DNA of 64,000 bases, taken from NCBI GenBank assembly GCA_036937835.1, contig CM072876.1:9365501-9429500 (forward strand), given 5' to 3'. Made by a program: the position numbers and the translations under genes. This DNA comes from Pampus argenteus. Its lineage: Eukaryota; Chordata; Actinopteri; Scombriformes; Stromateidae. Numbering within the stretch: the first letter of the stretch is position 1; the number at the start of each line of letters is the position of its first letter. Below are positions 44,857-57,100 of this stretch, piece by piece. The notes under the pieces were generated by a model. That model was not told where the DNA came from, searched no databases, and saw only the letters and a program-made list of their open reading frames with translations.

Positions 44857-46147
44857 GTTGGTGTAACTTTCTTTTTATTTCCTCTTTTTCCTCTAAGAGA
44901 CAGAGATATGATGATGAAATAAATTTGAGCTTCAAAGTTTATTATTGATGTTGGTAAAACAGCAGTCGACAAAACATCCTCACCTCAACTGTTTTGGAGT
45001 TTTTTTAATTGTATCACAATCTACTTTCCTTATGAAAGCGATAGATATGTTTTTAGATCTTCAGGAGGTTTGTTCTCAAAAACATTACATCCATGTCCAA
45101 ATAGCTTGGATATATTCTACTTTATATACAGGGTGTTTTTAAGGTAGTAGTAAGTTGACCTTGTTGTCTCCATGTGGCTGCTGAAATGTACGATTCCTAA
45201 ATTCCTGAGTTGGGTTTTTTAATGACAGAGAGTAACATTTTTTTTTTTTTTTATCTCCGCTATCTATCTTTTTAATTTTTTTAAAATTTATATACATCCT
45301 GTTTTAGTTCTAGGAAAGTCTGACGCATCCAATCATTGATCTTCCCAGCACAATTACTCTGTTTAATACAGTTAACTCGCTCATTAATTAATCACAATTA
45401 ACTCTAATTCTTACTGCAAAGGACTCAGGCACTTTAGTACATTTAGTTTTAAAATACTGCTGTGTCTGTGTGATTTCTTCCTCACAGGACTGCATTCACC
45501 TCTGCATGTCTGTGATCCAGAGTGAATTCCCAGAGCTCAGTACATTGGCCCTGAAGGTTAATGATGATGACTTCTTACTCAGCATCCTCTTGACCAACCT
45601 GGTCTCTGAGGACAAGATGTCAGAGTCTGACCTGAGAGACCACCGCGACCAGCGACGCTCTTATTCGATGGAGCATTTTCGCTGGGGGAAACCCTTTGGA
45701 GGCAAGCTATCGGAGCAAAAGCTGAAGGCCCACAGTGACAAGAGACGCTCCTATACAATGGAGCATTTCCGCTGGGGGAAACCTTCTGGCCGCAAACGCC
45801 TGCCAGTCAAAATCTTTGCCTCCCAGCTGGAGGGCGGGGGCTCTTCTGAGGGCAGTTTCCCCGTTCAGGCTCGCAGGCAGCTGAGGAGTGAGGATGAAGA
45901 AAAGGAGGACACAACTCAAATCCAGGGATTGCCCAGGGCGGAGGTCATCTTAAAGTCACATGCCCAGGTGAGCCCGCAGGAAAGAAAGGATGGGACCTAT
46001 CGGATGAATCACTTTAGATGGGGGAGCCCACCTGTCTCTAAACGTAATGGCAGTTTTATGAAGTCCTGGGAGGAAAAACGTCAGGGGCAGCTGGCCAAGC
46101 TCTTCAGGAACATTATAGTCAAGGATGTGCAGAGGATAATGGACTGA
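44737..46147 (+). CDS. pomcb: pro-opiomelanocortin, teleost beta type, with duplicated MSH core
   Basis: Exons 44737-44856 and 45488-46147 join in phase 0 to give 259 residues. The product is a secreted prohormone cut by proprotein convertases in pituitary and brain into melanocortins acting on MC receptors. Order: signal peptide (about 1-22, MVSLCWLLVVVMAYVCV), N-POMC with four Cys (24, 30, 42, 46) in the usual spacing, first MSH core (98-110), second MSH/ACTH core (128-140), beta-MSH (208-224) and a beta-endorphin-like tail (227-259). Dibasic sites: RR 96-97, KRR 125-127, RKR 142-144, RR 169-170, RK 206-207, KR 225-226. Oddities: 30-codon tandem duplication of the MSH core, altered ACTH basic block, and opioid core NGSF in place of YGGF. 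The ATG has A at -3 and G at +4. The opioid decay and extra MSH fit pomc-beta; alpha copies keep YGGF. Convergent with efr3b. Confidence 0.95.
45488..46147 (+). CDS. pomcb: pomc exon 3 (all peptide hormones)
   Basis: Acceptor CCTCACAG, then DCIHLC and residues 41-259, stop TGA 46145-46147. An upstream in-frame ATG at 45470 lies in intron 2 and is not the start. All MSH-type peptides and the beta-endorphin remnant lie in this exon, as in other vertebrates. Confidence 0.95.
   Translation, partial: DCIHLCMSVIQSEFPELSTLALKVNDDDFLLSILLTNLVSEDKMSESDLRDHRDQRRSYSMEHFRWGKPFGGKLSEQKLKAHSDKRRSYTMEHFRWGKPSGRKRLPVKIFASQLEGGGSSEGSFPVQARRQLRSEDEEKEDTTQIQGLPRAEVILKSHAQVSPQERKDGTYRMNHFRWGSPPVSKRNGSFMKSWEEKRQGQLAKLFRNIIVKDVQRIMD
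45659..45697 (+). other. pomcb: first alpha-MSH-like core (SYSMEHFRWGKPF)
   Basis: Residues 98-110, preceded by RR. Identical to alpha-MSH through residue 12, then Phe. It is followed by GGK and no dibasic site until KRR 125-127, so an amidated 13-mer would need monobasic cleavage. Otherwise the product is a peptide of about 27 residues ending AHSD. Confidence 0.9.
45749..45787 (+). other. pomcb: second alpha-MSH/ACTH core (SYTMEHFRWGKPS)
   Basis: Residues 128-140, preceded by KRR and followed by GRKR, giving a standard amidation and cleavage exit for an alpha-MSH-type peptide. Continues as RLPVKIFASQ, the ACTH position. The ACTH 15-19 block reads RKRLP where mammals have KKRRP. Confidence 0.9.
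45989..46039 (+). other. pomcb: beta-MSH
   Basis: Residues 208-224, DGTYRMNHFRWGSPPVS, bounded by RK and KR. The third HFRW melanocortin core in this precursor. No gamma-MSH is present, as usual in teleosts. Confidence 0.9.
46046..46144 (+). other. pomcb: beta-endorphin remnant lacking the opioid core
   Basis: Residues 227-259 after KR, starting NGSFMKSWEEKRQGQL. The position and MKSW identify it as beta-endorphin, but the receptor-binding YGGF is NGSF (codons AAT GGC AGT TTT). Each change could be a single base substitution from a Tyr or Gly codon. The reading frame is intact. Confidence 0.9.
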
Positions 46148-46355
46148 TTGGAGGACAGAGAAGGTGGGGGGAGGGGGAGGGGTTAGCTGAAAGAGTCTAA
46201 TAACCATTGCATGTTAGTACTCGCAGCTTAATTATAAATTACAAAAACTTCAGTTTCACTATCATTAGCATGTTGTTGAATGTGTTTTCTGGACCAAAGG
46301 TTTATCTTACTTTAACGTAAGGTAAGCAAATAAGAAACGAGGCAGTTTTATGTTG

Positions 46356-46361
46356 AATAAA
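46356..46361 (+). terminator. pomc polyadenylation signal
   Basis: AATAAA about 210 bp after the stop codon, giving a short 3' UTR typical of POMC. A second AATAAA at 46494-46499 follows a (TATC)n repeat and is a possible alternative. Confidence 0.6.
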
Positions 46362-46379
46362 ACAGCTGATGCACCCATT

Positions 46380-46433
46380 GACTGACTTGACCTTTTTGGC
46401 CTTGACTTAAAAGCTTTCTCAGGAATATTACTA

Positions 46434-46473
<40 letters not shown>

Positions 46474-48234
46474 TACTGACTCCACATGTTTTCAATAAAG
46501 AAGTAAACATACACATCTCTTCACTGGGAGACAAATGGACAAAATCTCACTGACTCCACATGTAGATGCTGAGAGAGGAGGAGTCAGAAAAATGGTCAGC
46601 ATTGTAAAGACTTCAAAAATGAGTTTGTGTGTGTCAACTGGTTGATTATAAAACTAAAGTCATAAGTGAACAATGTCAGACTAGAAGACAGACCTAACCC
46701 CACTGAACTGTAACACAACATTGACATGATATGTTGATATGATGCTTACTTACACATCCATTAGTTATAGAAGAACATTATCTTTCATTTGGAGTCATGT
46801 TTCTGTCCACCTGATATATGTAAGTCCAATATTTACTCTTCTTTCAGCTCCATGTTTAGTCTCAACAACTCCTGACAGAAATATCCCAAATATTATATTC
46901 ACCAGCTAATCTTCAAAATCTATATATATATATATATAATCTTAATGGCATATAATGTATCTGCTGTCATATATCACAAAATAGTTTTTCCCTTATTTTA
47001 TACTGTGTAATTTGACTAAACTAAAGTTTTTTTTTTTTTTAGCAGAAGTACTTATCCATTACTTCAATAAAAGTACATAAACTTGAACTTTATGTAATTG
47101 TAGCCTAGAATAAATGTAAACACATGCAGAATAATTAACACTAACACAAACAAAACAAAGGAAAATAGTCATTTAAGAAACTTACATTTCCCGAAGTTCA
47201 AGACCCTCCCCCGGGGTCTGAGCTTTACCACTAGTCCTTGTCAGAATCAGAAGTGCTGGGAGGCCTTCACATGCAGCACCACTAGCACCCACCCACAGCA
47301 ACGAGTGCTCTGCTAGGCTTGGCTGTCACTAGGAAGACACCAGTGCCCGCGTTCAACACTTTCAACACCTCCTAGTCCGTCCCCCAGTCCTCATCAGGCA
47401 CTTGAGTAAATACCACACCTGTAGGTATCATATAAGGCTGATATATATATAGACAGATTCGTATCTACAAGGAGAGATAACATGGACAACAATATTCTGT
47501 TAAACTGTTTAATCTTTCCATCAGACTGGGGGCGATCAGGGTGGTTAATGCAGGGAGCTCCAAATCAACAGACCGATTTTTCCACCTGTAAATTAGGACT
47601 TTCTGATTGGGAAAGCGAAACACCTCACTTCAGGACTAGTTGTACAGCACATAGACAGGAAGCCACCTGGCAGATTAAAGGGAGAGGAAAGAAGAAAAAA
47701 CAATGTTCTGATTCACAAATCTGTTATCAAACTTCATATTTTTCTCTAATCTTTGATTTTTGGTGATATATTTGATCATTTATTGTAATTAAACCATTTA
47801 GAGGAAATTGTACTTAAGTACAGTACTTGAGTAAGTGTACTTAGTTATGATAATGACTTATCCTACCATATATTTTGTTGACGGCTGTAATAGCAGAATA
47901 AAAGACATTGGTAAGATGCATATTATTAGGATTGTATCCTATGACATGCATGCCCATGGCAAATACACAATACAGTCATTGATACAAGAGGTTTATCAGG
48001 GGAGAAAATGTAGAGACATTATGTGCGCTGCTTAGGACAATAAAAACTGCTGAAAAACTGTTGGAAACACTGCAGCTGACCCGAGCCCTCATCTGTGTTC
48101 ACAGTCAAATCTCTAGAGTCAAAATTTATTTTCATATCAATCAGCTATCAATCAGCTATTGCAATCTGCATCTCAATCAGTATTGGTCAGAAAACACAAA
48201 GACAAAGATCAGAACTTTTATGGTTACAGACAAA
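46380..48234. other. intergenic region between pomc and efr3b 3' ends
   Basis: A region between converging genes. A (TATC)n and an (AT)n run (about 46922-46938) are visible. No coding frame or RNA gene is recognised. Confidence 0.6.
46435..46473. repeat. (TATC)n microsatellite
   Basis: About ten tandem TATC units immediately downstream of the likely pomc transcript end. Confidence 0.95.
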
Positions 48235-50569
48235 TTTATTGTACAACACGGCAACATCACTAGCATGCAAAGTCATGTATGACACTAATAAGGCATTTTC
48301 TCCAAGTAAAAGCTGCCTTTCGTCACTAGGTAATCCAGTTTTAAAGTGCAAAGTTCACAGAATGAATAGATTTAACCTACAGCACTACATTTGTAAACAG
48401 ATCTATTAACCAGACATGTAATGACAAAAGTAAGATCGGATTACCGTCAGTTAATATTAACATTACACTATGCATTGACAACAAGCAGACTGATAGATTT
48501 ACAGAGTTATTTTCACTGCAAAAGTTGCAAGATGCTGAAAGACAATTATGCAAGTGTGGCATCACATACTTTGGGTGTCAATGGAAGGTTTAGACAGCTG
48601 CACATTGCTCTTCTAGATAGCTTGTTCATTATTAACGTGGAAGGAGGAGGAGTCACTAGACGAAACTGTAAACTGCGTCTGAAGAGTTTGGTCTTGATAA
48701 ATGACAAAGACGCACATCTGCATGAATTCTCATATCGACACACGAATAAAGATACACGTCTTCACTCACACACACGCAAACGTGCACTGACAAAATGAGT
48801 AAACATGAATGGTGCATAAATACACACACTCTGATACACTGGCATGTGCGGACATAAATACATACATACAGAGGACACTACATTGTAAAAAAATAGAATA
48901 AAACAAATGGAGCCAACTGGACTGTAAAACATAACTATCAGGGACAAACCAGACACCATCGATGGCTGCAACATGTGCCCAATGCAGTTAATTCACAGAA
49001 GCGCATGAGCGGGAGGGGCGGTCTCTCACAACGTCACAAAACTGAACCATCACAGCACCACAACAGAGGGTACAATTCAAAACACGCTAAAAGAATCTGC
49101 TACCTACAGTTGAGCCGTGTTGGCCAGGCTAGTGCCAAATTATTGCCATTATACTTTGTTTTGATACCTGTGAGCGTGGGAGTGTGCGTTTGTGCACACA
49201 CAAAATGGCTTTTAGACATATTCAAACCTTGCCGAACGAGACAGACGCAGTGTCTGGAGGCTGTGTGGCGTAAAAGAAAAGAGTGCAAACTCATTCCAGC
49301 ACGACACAGAAAATTGTGGTTAGAAACGAAGAAAGGATAGAAAATTTCATCAGATGGGCTCATTAATACTACAGATTTCTACTGGGGGGCTGTTTAGACC
49401 TTTGTCAATACACATTTTGATTTCATGTGCTGCTGGTTGCTTATTAGAGGAACAAATAGCATCTGAATATTAACTAAGTAGCTTTTTTTCTTATCTATGG
49501 ACACAGTCCGTACAGTGGCAGTCTAAAATTTGAATTAATATACAATTAATATACACTCACACACAAAAACATCCCTACTCTGTACATCAGCTGAAAGATT
49601 TATATATTTCTCTGTATATACACATTTATATGGGAAGGAGAAAAATATAGGATGCTTTACTGTTTTTCCAGTGTTTGATCTGGTAAACATCACGGTGCTT
49701 TAGATCTTCAGAAGTTTAGTGTGGCACAGTGTGTGTTTCAGACCGATTGACACCGTGTCTTTTTAACTTGAGTCACCTATAAGGCACACTCACTTTAGGG
49801 AGGACAGCACGCAGATCAACAGTTATTCTTTTAAACCACAACTAAAAAAAACTAAATAAATATTAGAGTTAAATTAGATTCAGGAAATAAATTCCCGTCG
49901 TGAAAGAAAAAGCACTTTTGGCTAACATTAAAAAAAAGCAAACCGAAACACTCTGGTAAAGCTTTAAACACTGAAGACAGATGTTTCAGAGCTGAGTGTT
50001 ACTGGAGAACAAGGAATAGATATCATCATCATATTTGTATTTATCTATTCGTATGTCATATGACATGTCAAACCAGTACACATAAGCCGACTATAAAAAT
50101 CAATAAACATTACAACAATTGAAACAAATAAAATGTTGCAAGATCCGTGATCAGGGGTAATTTGGCACCCTGTACAAGAAATTCCATTGAATTGCAGTGC
50201 TTTTAAAATTTTCCAGTTAGAGGGCATACAGCAGGTCAATCCAGATAGGAAATCATACTAAAGCAAGCAAAATACTTCTCAGTCCAACCAGTGGAGTTCC
50301 TACAGGCATCTAAGATAACCAAGCAAATAAAAGTTTAGGTTTGACATTAGCCAGCTTCTTTTGGCTGCAATCGCAGGGCAAAAAGTTAAGTTAATCAAAA
50401 AGTGGCTTGTTCTCTAGTTTGGCTTCAAACAACTGTGGTTTGTCCTCCCTCCCATCCCCTGTAGCTGTTTGATTTTATGGTCAAGATGCCTTTATAGTGA
50501 GGATCAATTTGCAGCTTCAACTGTCTCACGTGACTTCAAACTGTTAAAATAGTTCTGTAACCTCGCTGT
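48235..50569 (-). other. efr3b: probable efr3b 3' UTR
   Basis: The stretch after the efr3b stop on the minus strand. A minus-strand AATAAA lies at 48235-48240, which would give a 3' UTR of about 2.3 kb; long 3' UTRs are usual for this gene. There is no coding signal. The end is inferred from the hexamer alone. Confidence 0.45.
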
Positions 50570-50675
50570 CTAGTACACGCAGAGGTCAGGAAACTTCATC
50601 TCATAGATGGGTACAGATCGACTCTGACTTTGGCCGTAACCTGAAGAGATGGTTCCAGATGGGCTGGGCGGCGGT
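50570..50675 (-). CDS. efr3b: efr3b last exon
   Basis: Encodes PPPSPSGTISSGYGQSQSRS then VPIYEMKFPDLCVY and stop TAG (50570-50572). This is the C-terminal tail of the protein. Acceptor TTCCAG. Confidence 0.94.
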
Positions 50676-53600
50676 CTGGAAAAGGAAACAAACAGAGTCA
50701 TTATCTTCATCAGCCACTTAGTCAGTATCACTGATATTAAAGTCATTATGGCTTATTTAGAAAATTATTGATTGAAATACTGTTTCATTTAAATATCTCA
50801 AAGTACCGTCTCTTACCTGATTGTAATCTCAAAGATCTGATTTAGTTTGCTCTGCAGCAGTGTGGCCTAGACAAGACCATAAGAATCATGTAAGACAATA
50901 ACAAAAAGCTAAAAGATAAAACAACAAACACACAAACAATAAAGATAGAGTGAAAATGTTTGTGTTGTACCCTGGCACCACAGTGGGCAGCTATCTCCTC
51001 GAAGGGGGCTTTCTGGAACTTCTCCACAACCTGCCTCCTCCGCTCCCGCTCCTGCTCCTCCATACCCACACTGTCCACTAGAGGGAGACATAATATACTA
51101 TTTATTACACAGCATAATAAAAAAATAATGTAAGTGACAATCAGTGCTTGAAACTCATGAAAGTCAGATTTTTTTCTGCCATTAATTACAGCTCATACAT
51201 ATGTAACAGTTACCTAAACTAAATGTTATTTTCTATTGTTTCTACTACTACTAATACTAAATACTTAAAAAAAACAAATGTTGATAATGAGTGGACATAC
51301 CGATGGCATTCTTCAGGGTCTCAAACGTGATCTCCTCTGCTGGTGTCCTCTGCAGAACAGAGAGAGCAACACATTGAATTAAAAAAGTAGTTTGATGCAA
51401 CAATAAAGTGAACGACTGAGGGATGCAAAGCTTTTTCCATAAAAGCATTTTGGTGTTTCTTATTTGAGTCCTACACCGTGAAATAGTTATAAATCCCTTC
51501 ACCTCCTCTTTCTCTGGACTGTTTCGGGACTCCACTTCAACCTGCAGTGAGATGGTTTCCCCGATGCTCTTTCTCTTGGACAAACGGTCTTCATCTGAAA
51601 AGACAGAGTGCAAATATTTGATTATTTTTATTATGTTAGAGAATTGTTAAAGTGTAAAATATATGTCAAATTGATGTATTTTTGAATACATAAAACAGAG
51701 TCAAACTCAATCAACATGAGGCTTCACACGCACCATACACAAACTGTCTCATTAAAAATAGAGAAACCAAGATTTTGATGGTCTGACAAATTAATAGAAA
51801 AGTTAATTTGCACTGATAGTTAGTGATATTTGAGTCTATTCAATGATCCTAGTTCAAGCCCAAGAGCTGGACAGGTACTATGATGAAGTGAAACACTCCG
51901 GCAAGTTCAAACAAGCTGGCAAGTCGATAAATATTACAATGATTTGTTATTTTTTACTCCGAGAGAGGAACATCACTGAGAATTAATTCGCCACGTTGGC
52001 TTTTGAACACAATGTTGCACTATAACACGAAGGATATGTTGTTTGTGGTTCCTTACCAGTATATTGGGGAACGTAAGGCGTAGCCAGTCTATCTGTGTTG
52101 TAACCGCTACCTCCAAGAACCTCAGTGATCTTCGACTGGAGGAACAACACGTCACCTTCTACCTTCTCAAGCGAGGATGGGAGCCTGGAAAGAAGAAGGG
52201 AGTGGTATTTTTTTAATAAATATTTTTTTATATATAGAACAGGATGCTTATATCAAATGTAATATTGGTGTGGCTTGTACATACTTGGGGTTGTCAACAA
52301 AGATATCCTCAGGCAAAAGATAAGGATTTTCTTTCTGTCTCACCTCAATTACCTGAGGGCCAGAGGAGAAGAGCAGCGTATTAACAAAGGTTCTTGCTAT
52401 TCATACACACATATATATTCAAAGAAGCCCAGAGGCAGACCTCATGTATGTGCTGACAGAAGGCTGGAACAGTGGTGAGTTGGCAGATGAGGTTGAGGTA
52501 GGCGGCTGCGAGCGCATGAACAGCACAACGGTTAAAAACAGGAAGACCCTCATCAGTGGACAGAGCCAGGTCCTGCACAGGAAAACAAGAAGACATCAGC
52601 AAGGATCCTTGGACTAAAAAACATCTTGTCTGAGGAAGTCAGCCACACAAATACACCATCATGTCCTTTCTGAACTGTGTGCACTTATTCATGACCTGTT
52701 TTATTATTTAAGCTCTCATCTTCAAAAATGTCAATTTATTTTTGGTGTATTTGAAGTAAAATGCCTCTCGGCTGGCAGATAACAGTGGCCATAGAAGCAA
52801 AGAGAGAAATTTTTCACTACATATTTGGAAGTAGTTATAATAAAATATCACATGATTGAATGCATGTGTGTCGATACCTGCAAGGCGAGTGCCAGGCGAA
52901 TGAGGTCCACCACCACTTCTTCGTTGGCCAGCTCCACGCTGAGTAGACCCAACAAGGCAAACAGGGTCTCATAGTGCTGCTGACCGCTGCTCTGCTCCTT
53001 ACAGCCCAAGTAGATGTGACGGTACAGCTGTTGGCCGTGCTGTGAATGGAGAAAGCACAAGGAGACGGATGAGTCAAGAGAGGCAGACAGTCATAGAGGG
53101 TACTCCAGAGTTTAAGTACTCTAGTTGTTATGGGATGCTTAAGAAAGTGTGAATATTTATATAATCAATAAAAAGTCAAGTTAAGAAACATATTTGGTGT
53201 GTGAATGAATTGACTTGTGATAATTTTCTTATTTCAAATTTGACCTATATTAGAGAAAGTAAAATGACAGTAGACTGCTGAGACATCAGGTTCATCTGGA
53301 TTACTTTGTATTGACTTCCAGTCAAAGGTGCAGGAGGTAACATGTACCTTTTTCATGAATAAGTTGTCCTGTCTGGAGCACTTGTCAACTTTGAGCTTCA
53401 GCACTGAGATGTCTGAGATAATGCTGCAGAGAAAAGTGAAGCACAGATTTGTAAGTCTAACAAACCTGAGCTACAACACACTACAAACATGTTCCTTCAG
53501 ATGCACACAAACACACAGCCACAAACCTTATGTTGGAGAACTTAGGCCTGTTGTCGTGTCTGTCAATAACACTGAGGAGGATTTGGAGCACCAGCAGCCG

Positions 53601-54066
53601 AATCTCTGGGTCCTCTGTTAGAGAGAAAGACAGCAGCGGCTCCAAGAAAGAGCTGGGCAGTGCTGTCAGCATGTTGGTGGTCTGGAAACCTGCCGTCACC
53701 TGAGACATTGAGAAGCACAGGAAATAAAGTTATTATTATATTTTGCGAATAATATCAGAATTATTTCTGTCCAGTAGAAGAAAGAATTATTTTTAAACAT
53801 CAGAGAGCTGCAAAAACAATTAATGTTTTTTTTTTTTGTAAGAAAATTATCAAGAGTTGTATACTGTGATCAAATATGATGAAGTACAATACTACTGAGT
53901 GTACTGCTAACAGTGTCACCCTGACTGACTGAAATGTCACCTCCAATGTGCTTCCCTGCTATTTTTGTCATCTATCCCTGATTCAAAGGTTGATCATCAC
54001 CATCTCCTTAAAAAGAGCCACATTCTTGAAATAATCTAACTTAATAACAATAATAAAAATAATAAA

Positions 54067-54109
<43 letters not shown>

Positions 54110-57100
54110 AATAATGCAAGGATGCAGACCTACCTGGACCAAGGACTTAAGTAACATAACCTGAATCATCCTGGTACCCTCAGGCCTGAAGATGAAAAAA
54201 TTAAGATTAATTTAAGTCAACACTTATTAACAAAGCACAATTGGTTGAGGGATGTAAGGGATAAAGTCATTGTTACATACAAAGTGAAAAACGCTGTGTG
54301 ATATTTGTGAGTGACCTACCCAGAGCCTGTGGAGGGCAGAGTGAGGTGAATTCCAGGAACAGGGATCTTGCCCATGATGAAGAGCATGACCTCAGACCTC
54401 TGGTAGGTTGGTAAAGTGTTTGCAAATGAACCTGAGAGAGACAGAAAGAGGGGACAAGGAAAGAGCTTTAAAGTATAAACAGACACAGACAGTGAACATA
54501 AACAGACAAACGTATTCAGTCCAGAAAATCCTATATGCACACACGCTGCCCACAGACTCACCAATGGTCCTGATGACTGCCTCCTGCAGCTGCCTCTCCT
54601 CATGTGCTTTGATGATCTTAGTGCCGATGTTGGTGCTGCCATCATAGGAGCCGGTCAACTCATAGTCCACACTCAAGCGGAGCTGACGCAGCAGTGTGTT
54701 GAACACCTCCAACACTGTCGGACCTGTACACACACACAAACAAACAGTGAATAATAAAAAGACGAGTCACCCCAAGAATAATGTTAACATCCAATATGTC
54801 TGATCACATTTAACATGCCAGCCAGTAGAGCGTGTAGTGTGTAAGTCCTCTCACCTACAGAGCCGCTGGCTGCGATGGCGGCTGCCTCCAGCAAAACTTC
54901 CACTATTCCAGCTCGCACTGTGGCCGAATTTTTGCTGTTAGCGTCCAGATGACCGAGAAGCTGCTGGATTACTAAGTGAGAGTGCTGGGACTAAAAGAGG
55001 TAGAAATAAAGAGAGGTAGAAGAATAATGGCACATAACACTAAATCATTGAACCAGGTAGCAAACTAAAAGCTGTGAAAAGTGAAAACACCTTGAATATT
55101 AGAGCATGTTTCTACCGCACACTCCTAGGGCATGTCATAACCACTTAAAAACTACTGTACTTAAACACTATGGTGTGTAAATCACAGAAAATGTTTCAGG
55201 AATTAATTCCTGGATGTGAGGTCAACAGAGTGAAAGAGAGGTGGGAAAGGGCAAGGAATAGGGACTATATCACTCACCTGGATGGAGTACATGATGATTT
55301 TGAAGCAACGCACTGCAAAAGTCTTCCCCTCCCATAGAGAATGGTTATCTAAGTGCCTGAGGGAACACAGACACAAGGAGAGGGACAGGGACGACACAGA
55401 AGATGCAATTATACAGCATCAGTAGTGATGGAAAGCAGAAAAGGAGGATATGGAGGCAAATTTGCCCTAACTGTAACAGAAAAGTAGACATACAGGAGAG
55501 TTGCTTATGTGATAAAAAAATAATGAGACACAATCATGATTAATTGTAATGTTGAATGTAGAATTTAGAGACAACTCAGCACCTAACTCCTATCTTTTAT
55601 CATTGAGTATTTACGCTAATGTGCAGGATATCAAAATCCATCAAACATGATCAAGGTCATTACTGCTGAACAGAGGAAACCTGCATTCATTATGTACATA
55701 GAGACGGAGAAGCGGGGGATAGAGTGAGACAGATTACTAGAGCATGAACCAGACAGAAACATGGACAGTGATGGATGGACAAGAGCTGGACTCACACAGC
55801 ACATGACAACCAAGATGAATTAAAGGGAAAACAGAAAAAAAACCTGAAGTGTTCAAAGGACATGGAAATTTAATACTGAAATTTAATACTGAACAGGAAA
55901 ATGTAACTAGAGTTCAACTAAATCAATAAAAGGCTTCAAGTTGAGATCCTTAAGATTTTCATGAAATCAAACCCTGTTTTTTGGAACTATTCATGGTCAA
56001 TATTTTTAGTAATCAATAGCCATTCAATGTAATTATTTTGTTATAACTTTAATAAAAAAAAGTTAATTACCTTCACACACACAATTTACTGGTAACCAAC
56101 TATACTATGTCTTGTTGAAGAAAGCTACATGTGCTGTGTGCAGCATGATATCAGATTCAGGTTTCTTGATTAAAACAACTTTTTGGTTTTTGCCTGCACA
56201 GTTATCAGATACACCAGTTGCTCTTCTGTTGTATTTGTACAAAGTAGCTGCTCCATGAGTGTTTGCTGTACCTCCTGTAGCCATGAATGTCACCAAATCA
56301 ACCAGGACTGAAATCATAAGAATTACTAACTTTAAAAGGCCATGACATTGCATATATTACATATTTCCAGCTCCCAGGTACATTTTTTAAATGTTTTTGA
56401 GGAAAACTGTGTGTAGGAATGAATATATTTTCAGCAGGTTAGCAGGTCTAGCTCTGTTCGGTTCCCTGCACGCACATGGTTTCATCTACTGTATTCCTCA
56501 GCAGAACTCATGTTCATCAATTTTAACTTCAATTAGAATCATAGACAGCTGTCTGTTCCAACCATATTAACACCTTCAAAAAATACAGTATAGAGCAAGT
56601 ATGATTATAAACACTAGCCGAGAATGAAGTTAAGAGGGGAAATTGAGAGGTGGATATAAAACAGACACAATTTAAAATGAACAGTGAACTCAAGGGACAG
56701 CTGAGACAGACGAAACACTACATTTTATGAGAAACTGTTGAGCTGAATTGAGTCAAATAAAAGACAAAGAGAAAGCATGAGATTGATGGAGGGACAGACA
56801 ACTTAAATAAAAAATCAGAGATTAAAAGATGACATGAGAAGCCTGAAATAGATAGATAGAGAAAGTATGAAATCTGCAATATCTTGCCAGAAAAGTACCA
56901 CAATTATAATAAAGCACAACCTTGAAAGGCAGATTTCATCATAAAAACACTAATAATGCAGTTAAAATGTCCCACATGCAAATCATGCACTCACATCTAG
57001 TCGGGAACAAACAAGCAACCTTGCATTGACCTTGTCGTGCCCCCCCGGGACAAATCGGTGTGAAGCAAAAAATGCTGCTAGAGAGCCCTGACATACATCC

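Larger units (their letters stand above)
45614..45793 (+). repeat. pomcb: in-frame tandem duplication of the MSH-coding segment (2 x 90 bp)
   Basis: Unit 1 is 45614-45703 and unit 2 is 45704-45793. By hand alignment without gaps they match at 67 of 90 bases and 20 of 30 residues. Both start K-x-S-E, share L, H and D before RR, then S-Y-x-MEHFRWGKP-x-G. The equal 90-base period and gap-free alignment show a segmental duplication within the exon rather than chance resemblance. Confidence 0.92.

Noticed and set aside
45470..45487. ATG at 45470 as the pomc start codon
   Set aside because: It lies in intron 2 just before the acceptor CCTCACAG. The true start, with signal peptide and the first two Cys, is in exon 2 at 44737.
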